Below are positions 54,314-64,000 of a DNA stretch of 64,000 nucleotides, piece by piece. The DNA lies in the NCBI GenBank assembly GCA_032768795.1, contig CP136492.1, forward strand, positions 1,054,001-1,118,000. Reading direction: 5' to 3'. The position numbers and the translations under genes were made by a program. Numbering within the stretch: position 1 is the first letter of the stretch; the number at the start of each line of letters is the position of its first letter. A model generated the notes under the pieces. It did no database searches and was not told where the DNA came from. It worked only from the letters and a program-made list of their open reading frames with translations. This DNA is from Tremella fuciformis. Lineage: Eukaryota > Basidiomycota > Tremellomycetes > Tremellales > Tremellaceae.

Positions 54314-55297
54314 ATGAGCTGGGTGCTGGCAAGAGCCTTTGCTGCGCTGCGAAATTGCCTGCCGTGTTGCGGGGGACGTGAGGACGACGTGAGTATACTG
54401 GTCTGCTCTTCCTGCGGGGAGTGAATCTGAGCCGCAGCCTGAGAGCGAGCGTCTGTTCCCCCCGCCCGACACCATTCTCACAGCCCCTCATCGACGTCCA
54501 AGTCCACTGCCCGATCTCGGTTACGGCACGAGGACAGGCTCGACCTCGCCAGCGAAAGGCTCTGTTTGGGGCTCGATCCACGAGTCAGGGGACGATTTGC
54601 CTCGGCTACGACAGGAGAGCGTGGAACGAATAGGGACAATCTCAAGAGCCTATGCGGGGTACGTCAAAGCCTCTCGAGCGGGTCAGGGCGGCTGTGCTGA
54701 CTCGACAGGCGTATGCAATCCATACGCACATCTGTCCCCTCCACCCCGGCCACGCCGTTTTCCGGGCAGATGAATCCAAATCTCCCGCAAGCCCGGTCAT
54801 ATCAGAATCGACCACATCCACAGACGACGCCAGCATCGCCTGAAGCGCCTCGTCGACCTGCAGCACCTCATCTCGGCCGATCCGTATCCGAGCCGGAACT
54901 GGAACACCATTTCGCCCAGCATCAAATCGCTTCGGCAGGCGGCGTCATGAGAGGAAGGCCAAGGAGCATCACTGCCTTCAACGGCTTGTCACCTTTGACA
55001 TCGCGGTCTGCGACTCCAGCACAACAAGAGCGGAGAGTGAGCGTGGGCAGTCAGGCAAGTGCAGAGTCCGAATCGATGGACCAAGGTGTGCAGGCGATGC
55101 GAGGTCGGGCAAGGCGCAGCGCGAGCATCAGCATGCTTCAATCTGTCCTGGCACAAGACGTTCTGCCGCCAGTGGGAGAGCGTGAAGTAGTCAAGATCGA
55201 TCTGGGGCTGCACGATCTGCCCAGTTCAAGCCGATTGAGAGGTCGGGGAAGGAGGATGTCCAGACAGCACAGAGGGAAGAGAGTCACGACGAGCTGA
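54314..55297 (+). CDS. Hypothetical protein with cysteine-tipped N-terminus
   Basis: Starts MSWVLARAFAALRNCLPCCG, an amphipathic helix with clustered cysteines that could be palmitoylated. Intron with GTGAGT donor near 54389, another at 54659-54709, then a long final exon. The rest is Ser/Pro/Arg-rich and likely disordered, with RTSVPSTPATPFSG, LGRSVSEPELEHHFA, RPRSITAFN and RRSASISMLQSVLAQD, motifs resembling basophilic kinase sites (RxxS). The C-terminus is basic (RGRGRRMSRQHRGKR). No catalytic domain. The membrane-tip plus kinase-site pattern suggests a peripheral membrane signalling adaptor, by inference only. Confidence 0.55.
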
Positions 55298-55822
55298 AGA
55301 CACCACGCGAAACAAAAACACCAAACACAATGACGACATTTTACGAAACCAGAAGCCATGGACCATTTATGTCAACTATCATGCATTTTGCCGCAAAGAT
55401 ATCATGAACTCGTTTATGAGCCTTTGTAGGCCGCGGGAGAAAGGGGTACAGCAGTCTCTTGGAAGCCAGGATCATGCTCTTCGGGTTCGCGGGAGAGTTT
55501 CGATATGGCCTGCTGAGGTTGTGTAAATCGCCATCCCCTCCGCAAGCCCCAATATGAGGTAGTCGAGTCAGTCAGAGGCTTAAGTGCTTGTCCAAGATTT
55601 GAACGCGTCAGCTGAGGAAGCACTGGGATCCGTGGCAATTCGGTGAGCGGCTTTGCAGAGATTAGAGGAGCGTAGCGTATTTCTCGTATTTCTGCCACTT
55701 TTGGCCAAATGACGAGGTGCCACATCCACCGTCCACCTCGCGTCCGCAGGTCTCTGCATGTTCAGTACTCGCACAGCGCATTCGTGACACTGCGAACGCT
55801 TGCTGTTGAGAGCAAATTCACG
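55298..55822. other. Intergenic region upstream of signal peptide peptidase
   Basis: About 525 nt containing the 3' end of the preceding gene and the promoter of the next; nothing else recognised. Confidence 0.4.
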
Positions 55823-57401
55823 ATGCCCGATTCAGCTCTGCTCGTCACGTACGCTACGCTCGGCGTGCAGGCATTGCTGCCCATCATACTCGGCTCATTC
55901 CAATCTCTCAAAGTGGGTCATCTCCCCGTGTCTCAGCTGGCGATGCTCATCCCAGACCCCCGAGACCACTCGGCGGCGACAGAAGCAAGCAAGAACCAAG
56001 CTGATCGGCGAGTCAGAGGAGGACGATGACGAGGAGTCATTCGACGAGCATCTGTCATGGGGCGACTCGCTCCTCTTTCCCGTGCTGGGCTCCGTGGCCC
56101 TCGTCTCGCTCTACCTGGTCATACGGTATTTCGGAACGGCGTGGCTCAACTTTGTGCTTGGGGTGTACTGTGAGCTCGTCTCACACAGATAGTTGCAAAG
56201 CCCTAGCTGACCTTGAGTCACTGGAGCAGGCATGTTTGCCGTCCAATCTGTAAGACTGGCTCTTCCATGCAACGGTGCTAGCTAAAATCGACCAGACACT
56301 CAGCTCGGTGGTGAAGGGTGTCATGAGGGCAGGAGGAGTAGAATGGACAACATACCACTTGCGCATCTCGTCGGGCATCAAGCGTAAGCGCATTTCTGCT
56401 TCATGCATCGAGCGAGCGAGCGAGCTAACGGCCAGAGATCTTCCACCTGCCTCTAAGCGGACCGTCCGCCCTCCTCCTGCCTCTATCCATTGCCCTGCCC
56501 CTCCTCTACATCCCCCTCGACCGGCCCTACTGGCTCTCGAACTTCCTGGCCCTATGCCTATCCACCTCGGCGCTCGCCATGCTCAAGCTCGACTCGTTCA
56601 TGACCGCCTTCCTCCTCCTAGGTGTGCTGCTCATCTACGACATCTTCTGGGTACGTATGAACAGATATCAGAGGCGGCGTCCGACTGACACAGCAGGTGT
56701 TCGCGACGCCGGTCATGGTGACCGTCGCCAAGAACCTCGATGCGCCCATCAAGATCCTCGCTCCCCGTCCTTCTGCCGGTACATCCAGGGAGTTCGCCAT
56801 GCTCGGGCTGGGGGATATCGTCGTACCGGGCCTTATCATCGCCCTGTGCCTCCGCTACGACCTGGCGCGCTATGCCAAGTCGCGCCCGGAGCAGGATGTT
56901 ACGCCGCGCTCGCCGTTCGGCAAGGCGTACTTTGTCGTCGGCATCCTGAGCTACATCGTCGGTTTGGCCACTACCATGGGCGTGATGCACTGGACGAAGA
57001 AAGCACAACCGGCGCTGTTGTATCTGAGCCCGGCATGTAGTGAGTCGGACGGCTGCGGATATGGGAGACGGAGCTTATAGGCAGCACTTGGACCCCTTCT
57101 TCTCTCCCTCATCAAGGGGGACTTCAAGAATTTCTGGGCATTCTCGGATGATCCGGAAGCAGGGAAGAAAGATGACAAGCCGCGCGATGAGACTATCGAA
57201 GCGCCTTCCGAGGCAGCGATGAAAGCGAGACAAGAGGCGAACAGTATCCATCTGGCCGAGCCAGTCGCCACGGATGGCGTGGCTGTCGAAGACTCTGGAG
57301 CGGAGGAAGCAAAGGTAGAAGATGATGATAGCTGGATGGAGATGCCCTCGGCAACACCAGATGGGAGATTGAAGAAGCGGGGCAAGGGCAAGAAGAAGTA
57401 G
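55823..57401 (+). CDS. Signal peptide peptidase (intramembrane aspartyl protease)
   Basis: Eight or so exons from ATG 55823. Nine membrane helices in the presenilin/SPP order. Catalytic motifs: YDIFW (helix 6), GLGDIVVPGL (helix 7) and QPALLYL (PAL motif). Other typical segments: SWGDSLLFPVLGSVALVSLYL, HLPLSGPSALLLPLSIAL, VFATPVMVTVAKNLDAPIK, YFVVGILSYIVGL. The N-terminus lacks a large luminal domain and the C-terminus is acidic then Lys-rich (LKKRGKGKKK), as in ER-retained SPP. The enzyme clears leftover signal peptides and tail-anchored proteins in the ER membrane. Reading through the 55913-55965 region requires the GTGGGT donor. Confidence 0.95.
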
Positions 57402-57485
57402 ATAAGACCAGCATCTCGGGACGCTCAGCTGTTGGACGATGACCATGCATGCATTAAGTGTCGTATACAGATGTGCGTAGCAATG

Positions 57486-60086
57486 TTACAGCTTGAGAGA
57501 ACGGCGATACTTGACGAACGCTGCCAGGTTCTCGTACGCCTCCTCGCCTCGGACCCGAAGGAGGCGGGTTTTGCGTTTGTCGATGGTCCTGATCTACACA
57601 GAAAGTCAGCAGAGTTCTTGCATCCGACCGAGCAGGTGCGACTCACGGTCGATCGGACTTTGCCCACGATGCCCGCAAGAGCCGGCAAGAAGTCGCCCGC
57701 GACGAAGACGAGTCGGTCGTACTCTCGGCCCTCATCGGCATAAATGTCAATGACGGCGTTGACAACGGCGATCGTCGATTCGGGCGACAGTGTGCCCCGG
57801 ACAAGAGTCGAGACGAGCCAAGTACCGATGATCTGGTTGATCAGCTAAGCCATCTGCCACTATTGTTAGCTGACTTTGTTTTGCTCCGCCGGCACATCTG
57901 GCCTGGAAGCGAGCAGCGCGAGCGTCTCGACCAGTCTCATTTGCGCGGCCTCTCTCAAGGGCGGCATGGCACCGATCAACCCCTGAACCTCATTGTTTTG
58001 CACAGCCTGTCGTTAGCTGGAGCCAACATTGGAGCAGCAGACCCACCAGAGAAGACTCTGCAGACAGCTTGACGAGGCCCCACAGGCATCCGAGCGAAGC
58101 CTCACCTACCTCCAGGCGCATTTCCTGTCCTCTTTGCTTGAGGGCTTCCGGCTCCGAGCATAGCGTCGACACGATGGAGAGAAGGTCGTTGTAAAGCGGT
58201 TGTGGGCTCAACAGCTGTGCAGCGGATGGTTCGCTCTCGGCGGCGGCAGCAGTCGTGAGTAATAGGTTGTTCAGCGCCTCTAGAGCACGGAGATGGAGCA
58301 TAGATAGGGCGGCGGTTGTTGGCGGATGAGGGGAAGGCTGGTTGGTTGATGGTGGAAAGGATAGTGATGTAAGAGCGGTGAGAGAGGCGAGACGGGAGGG
58401 AAGGGAGAGCTTTGTGATGAGGTGGGGTAGGGTGATAGCAGTCGATATTGCGGGCCCGGACTCTTGATCTGTCGTGAATGAGGCATCTCGAGCTGCGTCG
58501 ATGAGGTCCTCATCGTTCATGTCGTCGTCTGCGTCCATCTCGTCATCCTCACCTAGAAATCAGCACCATACGGATGGCGAGTGTGAGACGTACCATCAGC
58601 CGGCTCGCTAGGATCACTCTCCTCGACATCCTCCAATCCTGCGCAGATACCGGTGAGAATCTCGAGAGCCGTTCCTACAGTCAAGAGCATGCGCTCGATG
58701 CGTGCCAGGGCGACTTCGGCGGGCGAGGCCTTCTTGGCAGAGTCGCCATTGGGCTGCTTGCTGACGTCGGCAGCTTTTGGCTGTCGAGTGGTGAGCGGGC
58801 GCAATAGGGATTGAGAAGACAGCAGCTCACTATTTGGCTGACCAGTTCGGTGACTCGGTTCACAACGTTCGGCAAGTTAACATCCAAAAGCCCATTAACG
58901 AGAGGCAAGATAGTCTGATTGGTCAAGCTGGATAGATCCAGCGAGGCGTCGGCGGGAGAGCCGAGGTCCACCACATTTCTCAGAACGCCTGTGAGGGTGA
59001 GCTCCATGACAAGATGTATGAGTAGACTTGCCGCAGAGCAGCAGCCGGGTGAGGAGAGGTCGCCCGTCTCCCAATCCATCCGCATCCTCTTCGGCGCCGT
59101 TCGCCTTCTCCTTTCCCTTCCCTGAGGCGGTTTTGGATGTGCTCTCCGTTTGATGATCCGCTTGACAGATGGATGCGATGAGTGGCAGAGCTGAGGGATG
59201 GCGAAGAAGAGCAAGCTTGAACGGTCGATTGTCCTGAGAGAGGGAGTATAACGCCTGGGCTGGGGAGTCAGTGTAGAACGACAACACCTTGAGAGGACTG
59301 ACCAGATGCCAGAGCCACACCGGGCCCAACAAGATCTCTGTACTCGAGCATCTTGACCAGCAAGCCCTCGACGCCCATCCCCATAACCCCTTGCAAGGTC
59401 TTGTGACTCCCTTCTGCCAAGCTCCAGATGAGCGAGATGACATTTTCGCTGAGCTGCAGCAGGTGTTTTCGGGCCTGCAGCTGCTCGTCAGAGAGCTTGA
59501 CAGGCTGTTTGGACGAGACGATTGAATCGACTGTGTTTGCTATCTGAGCATCAGGCTCAAGTTCTGTGGAGCAGAGGATGGAGGATCGACCTTGCCGGTG
59601 AGGACAGTCAAATGAGAGACGATGCCCTTGTTGTACATCTCCCCACATAGCTCATAGCCACCATCAATCGCCATGTTTCTAAGAGTCAGCTTGAAAGACC
59701 TTCAAATGGTAGCTGGGCCCACCTCAGAGCTCCAGAAGCCTCCACAACCACCTCGTCCACACTGTCCGACAAACGCTCAATGAGCAGGCCGACGATGTTG
59801 TGCCCCTGCAGCATACGGCGGGTCGCCGGGTCATTCTGTATGACTGTACAGATGACAGCGCACGCCCATGTTCGATCGGCATAAGCGGCAGAGCGCAGCT
59901 GACGATTAGCTTGGTGCGCGGCATAGGAAAGAGTCCGCTCACCTTGTTGAGGATGGGCAGCATTTGCTTCTCCTTGGACCCGTCCAGAGGTGCGGCACCC
60001 TTGCCCGAGCCCAGATGGGCATCGGGGACCCGCATGGGGTTCTGTCGCCGCCCGTGGGTCTTCTTCTTGACCTGCGACTTGCCCAT
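57486..60086 (-). CDS. SYO1: HEAT/ARM-repeat protein Syo1 (ribosomal protein import adaptor)
   Basis: Starts MGKSQVKKKTHGRRQNPMRV at 60086 and ends FVKYRRSLKL at 57486, both ends as in Syo1. Many exons (about ten). The body is helical repeats with segments such as QMLPILNKL, ALRNMAI-type and LKLALLRHPSALPLIASICQ, LLTRLLLCG, VMELTLTGVLRNVV. A long acidic loop (EDEMDADDDMNDEDLIDAA) is the Syo1 hallmark that holds ribosomal proteins. Syo1 binds Kap104 and escorts Rpl5 and Rpl11 together into the nucleus. Gly/Lys-rich nuclear-signal head present. Gene is convergent with SPP, 84 nt apart. Confidence 0.85.
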
Positions 60087-60749
60087 GGTGTCGCAGCTCG
60101 TTGAGAGTTGAGCATGGCGAGGTCTCAAACCTGTATTGGACCTCGAATCGCTGGAAATTCTAGAGTCGACCGTGGGAAACTGGGCAGGAATCCGCAGTCG
60201 TCGACGGTGCGGACGGCTTCGTTCATCAGTCATGCTGAACGCTGCGTGGACGCCAGCGAAAAAGAGAGCGACAGACAAGCGCGACAGCCTGGACGTTGAC
60301 TGCTCGCAGTAGGAGGAGCAAAGGCGGTGTCATTTATTGTCGGGATTCACTGTGATGTGCAACTCCTCCGAGCCTCAAAAATGAGCTCACAACGATTGAG
60401 GAGGCAGCGGGCTTGTAGGACGGCGAGCTTCACCTACTCGTCTTGTGCAAGGGTACTCACAGCACAGAACAGCTTTGCGATCCATCGCATGGCCACCGCG
60501 TCGACCTGCTGCCGGAACCGGCTGACAGCGATGGACCGTGCGACAGAGTACGGTCGGGACATGAGACGTGAATGCATGTGGCTCGAAACGATGCGGAGAG
60601 GTGTCATGTACAACATAAGTCGGAATCATGCGCTGTCGTAGAGTCGAAGAAACAGGACGTGTCGCTCGGTTGGTCACTCGGTCAGACGGGAAGTCTTGCG
60701 AGTCAGTCCACATCACATTGCACGACTGCGCACTTACACCGTCAAGCTA
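60087..60749. other. Gap between SYO1 start and the next gene end
   Basis: About 660 nt: upstream region of SYO1 and the 3' end of the coiled-coil gene. No RNA gene recognised. Confidence 0.4.
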
Positions 60750-62123
60750 TCACACTGTGTTCAAGATCTGCTTCACTTGTTCAAAGAGACGCATCTTGTT
60801 TTCGTGCATCTTCTCCCGTTGATGGAGTGCCGTGGACTGGTCGGCCCACAGTTTGCTCCTTTCCATGGTGAGCTTGTTGAATGCCTTCTCGCGCTCGGAA
60901 AGCTTCCTATCGTGCTTCTCGGCGACCTTTTCCCTGCTGGCGACCACCTGCTCCCTGAGCTGCACGTTCCGCTCCTTCTCGTCTACCGCCTTTTCTTTCT
61001 CTGCGACCTTCTTCTCCTTGACTCCAAGCTGCTTGATCTTCTCCTCGTACTCTTTCTGCGCAGCATCGAGCTTGTCCTTGTCGTCCTCGAGCCGCGCGCG
61101 TTTGTATCGCTCGTCTTCGAGATCTTCGCCGCATCGCTTGAGGTCCTCGCTCATGTCGTCCCTGATCCCATCAAGATCTCCGAGTTCAGCCTCGAGATTC
61201 TCGTTGGCTTGGGTGAGGTCGGCCACCTCCCGCTGCGCCTCTTCGAGCCTGTCTGAGATCGAAGACTTGTCCGCCAGAAGCTCCTCGTTTCGAGTTGTGA
61301 GCTCCTTGTTGTTCGCCGAGAGGCGCTCCGAAGTATCTGTGAGTTCTTGAGTCTTGCTGCGCAGCTCGTCATATGCAGTGATTGCGGCGCGGAAGATAGC
61401 CATCGGATCGGCATCCTTCTCAGTATTGGTGGCTGACGGGATGACAGTGGAATTGGAAGGAGGAAGCAACTCGGGGTGAGCGTCGAGGACGGCAGTAACG
61501 CCCGTCACGGGTGTTATCGCGGCCGCGTTCTCTTCGACTTGCATGAGATCCTTCTCAGTCTCCTTGGGAGAGTCTTCGGGAGCGTCATCGCCCTGAGGCG
61601 CATGCTTGATGTGCGACTCGGCAACCGACTTCTCGTCGTCCTCGCGTTCGGCCTCTGAGCCCTCTTCGTCATCCTCGTCCTCATTGTCCTCGTCCTCGCC
61701 CACTTCATCTTCATCTTCGTTCCAGTCTTCATCATCCTCGTCCTCCTCGTCCTCGTCGATACTCTGATCGGCATCAGAGAGGTCGTTGTCCGAACCGAGA
61801 CCGGCGGTGGGCGTACCCGACGGCGTCGGAGATCCTTGACGAGTAGACTTGGGGCTCGACTGGGTGGGCTTGTCGAGTGGGGATGAAAAGAGTTGCTGAG
61901 CAAGAGTAATCTTCGCTTCCTTCGCCTCCTTCGGGCCGGGCGCCTGGGATGAGGTCTTTCGCTTCACGAGCTTACCCCTCCAATACTCACGCTCATTGCG
62001 ACAAGCATTCCCGCTTTGGACTCGGAATTTATTGGCGGTGAGTCGAACAATCAGTGATATAGGCGTTGAGGGGCTGGGTGAAGGAAGCAGACGAGAGAAG
62101 TGTTGTGATGGGAAAGAAAGCAA
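60750..62123 (-). CDS. Acidic coiled-coil protein of unknown function
   Basis: One long frame. From residue 70 to 130 Ser/Pro-rich then strongly acidic (DEDEEDEDDEDWNEDEDE), and from about residue 255 onward a continuous heptad-rich coiled coil (ELRSKTQELTDTSERLSANN, KEEKVAEKEKAVDEKERN-type, KLTMERSKLWADQSTALHQR) to the end at FEQVKQILNTV. No known domain. The true start may be ATG 61996 joined by a 32-nt intron to the APGPKEAKEAK segment, since the first 40 codons look like leader. Coiled-coil proteins like this tether or scaffold; function unknown. Confidence 0.6.
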   Translation of the reverse strand: MLSFPSQHFSRLLPSPSPSTPISLIVRLTANKFRVQSGNACRNEREYWRGKLVKRKTSSQAPGPKEAKEAKITLAQQLFSSPLDKPTQSSPKSTRQGSPTPSGTPTAGLGSDNDLSDADQSIDEDEEDEDDEDWNEDEDEVGEDEDNEDEDDEEGSEAEREDDEKSVAESHIKHAPQGDDAPEDSPKETEKDLMQVEENAAAITPVTGVTAVLDAHPELLPPSNSTVIPSATNTEKDADPMAIFRAAITAYDELRSKTQELTDTSERLSANNKELTTRNEELLADKSSISDRLEEAQREVADLTQANENLEAELGDLDGIRDDMSEDLKRCGEDLEDERYKRARLEDDKDKLDAAQKEYEEKIKQLGVKEKKVAEKEKAVDEKERNVQLREQVVASREKVAEKHDRKLSEREKAFNKLTMERSKLWADQSTALHQREKMHENKMRLFEQVKQILNTV

Positions 62124-62398
62124 ACGCGGGTGGCGAGGGCGTGATTATATTCATCCCATGTATCTTGTACACGTCACCTAGGAGGTCTGTGCGCACACAT
62201 GCACACATGCACACCATTCGCTGGTCTTGGAGTGCTGAAGTTGTGTAATAGAAGCTGTACGTACCGCTCGCCCACGCTGGTGTCTCAGACACAGCTTGGG
62301 ACCATTAGTGATGGTGGTCAGTGAAGGTAGTCAGCAGGAGGGCCCGAGTATCGCTTACATGCGTCGCATACTGATGATACAACTCGGCGACTCCTCAC

Positions 62399-64000
62399 CT
62401 ACCGCAGGCCCGCCATCGGCACGGCGAAACAAAGGGTAACCCAAATGCACGCACTCACACCGCCGACGATGAGGATGTCCCTGATAACGCTCTCGAACAG
62501 CGCTCGAACTCTGGGGTCTTCGACGACACGCTCAGGCCCAAAGATTTTAGTGGGCTTGTCCAGGTCTTCGGGCGCACCCTCGCCACTGACGCGACTGACA
62601 CCAAGAGTGTACCGGCTGAGAAGAGCGGCGAGATCTTCTTGCTGAATCTGGGTGGCGCCCATTGATACCTCTGCTCCTGATGGACGGACCAGCGGATCTC
62701 CGGGGCCATTGTCGGGTACATCGAAAGGTGAGATCTCCGACCGTTTCCTAGGATCCGAATGAGCCGCTGAGGAATGAGCCGCTGAGCCCAGCGATGCTGT
62801 CCGAGCGGTCGAGTGGCGGGCGGTCGAGGTACCGCCTATAAGTGGCGAAGTCACCACCAGAGGCGAGGTCATCGAGTCGAACACTGGGAATGCTTCTTCG
62901 GGTGAAGGCGCCTTGACCGTCGCTCGCCGTATCTCCAGCTGCCTTTTCTCGACCGCGGTCATCAAGTCGCCTCCTTCGCCGATTCCAACCTCTGGACCGA
63001 GGTAGATAGGAGCGACCACCTCGCTACGCTCGAGCAGGACTGGCATGGGAGCACTCTCCCACTCCCCCTTGTCGGCAGAGGACGACACTCGCATCATGAC
63101 CCCACTCATATCGCTGAGTGGATGGACCTCTTCCCCCAGATCGCTCGCCGTGCTGAGCTTTTCGCTTGGCTCACCGGGCGGCGCTGCCACCGAGCTGCCT
63201 CTTGGGCCAGTAGCCGAGGAATCTGCGCTGCCTCCGTGATGACTCGAATGTGCTCCGCAAAGTATCGCCTCTTCGTCGATATCGTCCATTTCCCAGGGTC
63301 GGACTTGCCGGCTGCTGCGGCCCCAGACTTGAGTGCAGAAACCTCGAGCAGCCGAGTAGAACTGCATGCTACCGAATGCAACGAAGATGACGGAGGGAAG
63401 GCGGGTAGCGCGAAGTCCCCAAGGGTGAGATTTGAGGCCGAGCGTGAGACCGAGGAACAGGGCAAGGCCGATCAGGCAATCGATGGTCCCGACAATATAC
63501 CTGTCGTTCAGTATTTCCATCAGGATACTGGCTGCATCACCGACCAGAATAGCTGCTTCGGTCGATTGATATTTGTCTTGGCATATGAGAGGAAGTGAGG
63601 CAAGCTCTGAGTTTCGACTATCTGGTAGATGTCCTCGTATACGGGCAGAAACTGGAATTAGTGCAATCCTGGGTTAGATTGCTCGTGAACGACGCACCAC
63701 TTCAGGCGCACAGCTTCGCTTCAGACACTCTTTGGCGAATTGCCTCAGATCATCCGCGACACCAAGCTCCCTGCTGCCGCCACCTTTGAGAAAGGTCGCA
63801 AATGCGCGACGAGCCTCATCCCTCATAGGTTGCTCTCTCGTTTCCAGCAGGACTGTGCCGGGCGGCGGTAAGGGCGGATTCAAAGACGTGTGATGTAGGA
63901 TGGGTCTCGGTGGTTCCTCATTCTTCCCCTTGGCCTTATCCTTCTTGCCAAAGATGCTCGACCTCCGTGGCGCTAAGTGGGCGTGGGAGAGATCGTCACA
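62399..64000 (-). CDS. Membrane-anchored RGS-domain protein, 3' part
   Basis: Runs off the right edge. From the edge inward: SSIFGKKDKAKGKNEEPPRP, then an RGS domain (REQPMRDEARRAFATFLKGG, SRELGVADDLRQFAKECLKR, VFLPVYEDIYQIVETQSLPH, FLSYAKTNINRPKQLFWY), then two membrane spans (VGTIDCLIGLALFLGLTLG and LPSVIFVAFGSMQFYSAARG), a long polar Ser/Pro/Glu segment and a third hydrophobic segment near the C-terminus (IVGGVSACIWVTLCFAVPM). RGS proteins speed GTP hydrolysis on G-alpha subunits; fungal members tied to membranes tune pheromone, nutrient and cAMP signals. Two introns visible (about 63692-63640 and 63560-63510). Confidence 0.8.

Overview
The window is eukaryotic and fungal. Genes are dense and intron-rich; most introns are about 40-60 nt with a GT donor, a CTGAC/CTAAC-type branch point a few bases before the AG, and no long introns. 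This, together with the protein families present (a Clr4-like H3K9 methyltransferase, a Crz1-type zinc-finger factor ending in a basidiomycete-like RGIC tail, a Pho85 kinase with a Q-rich tail, Kex2, Gpi1, Syo1), points to a basidiomycetous yeast, most likely Tremellomycetes. That is inference from architecture; no database was searched. I rebuilt most gene models by hand from splice signals plus protein-family continuity, so several genes span many short open frames.

Layout. 1-9 kb: end of a SET-domain methyltransferase, a UCS myosin chaperone (She4/Cro1) on the minus strand, the Kex2 protease, and a conserved seven-exon gene of unknown function. 9-17.6 kb: an unknown minus-strand gene, the meiotic recombination factor MND1, PRPP synthetase, eIF2A, and a 60-residue SERF-like protein built from micro-exons. 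17.8-28.1 kb: an accessory-looking island with a small CPxCG protein, a complete and apparently young LTR retrotransposon carrying only gag-protease, a multispanning membrane protein, and three successive minus-strand genes of similar unknown architecture. 28.4-45 kb: a PAQR membrane protein, the ribosome-biogenesis helicase MAK5, CRZ1 with a 2-kb upstream gap, an unknown protein, PHO85, SYF2 and an MFS transporter. 45.8-64 kb: a 36-residue metallothionein, GPI1, an RRM nucleolar-type protein, NSE1 of the SMC5/6 complex, an unknown cysteine-tipped protein, signal peptide peptidase, SYO1, an acidic coiled-coil protein, and the 3' part of a membrane-anchored RGS protein running off the right edge.

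Most genes are unrelated housekeeping neighbours, alternating in strand, so shared transcription is not implied. Loose themes are secretory-pathway processing (KEX2, signal peptide peptidase, GPI1), ribosome biogenesis (MAK5, SYO1, the RRM protein), genome maintenance and meiosis (MND1, NSE1), and stress/nutrient signalling (CRZ1, PHO85, RGS).

The most notable observations are a tiny metallothionein gene hidden by introns, the gag-protease-only LTR element with its likely half-tRNA-Lys primer site, a surprisingly high number of GC-AG introns, an MND1 intron that appears to end in AA, a PHO85 start codon split by an intron, and a tandem trio of unrecognised genes.
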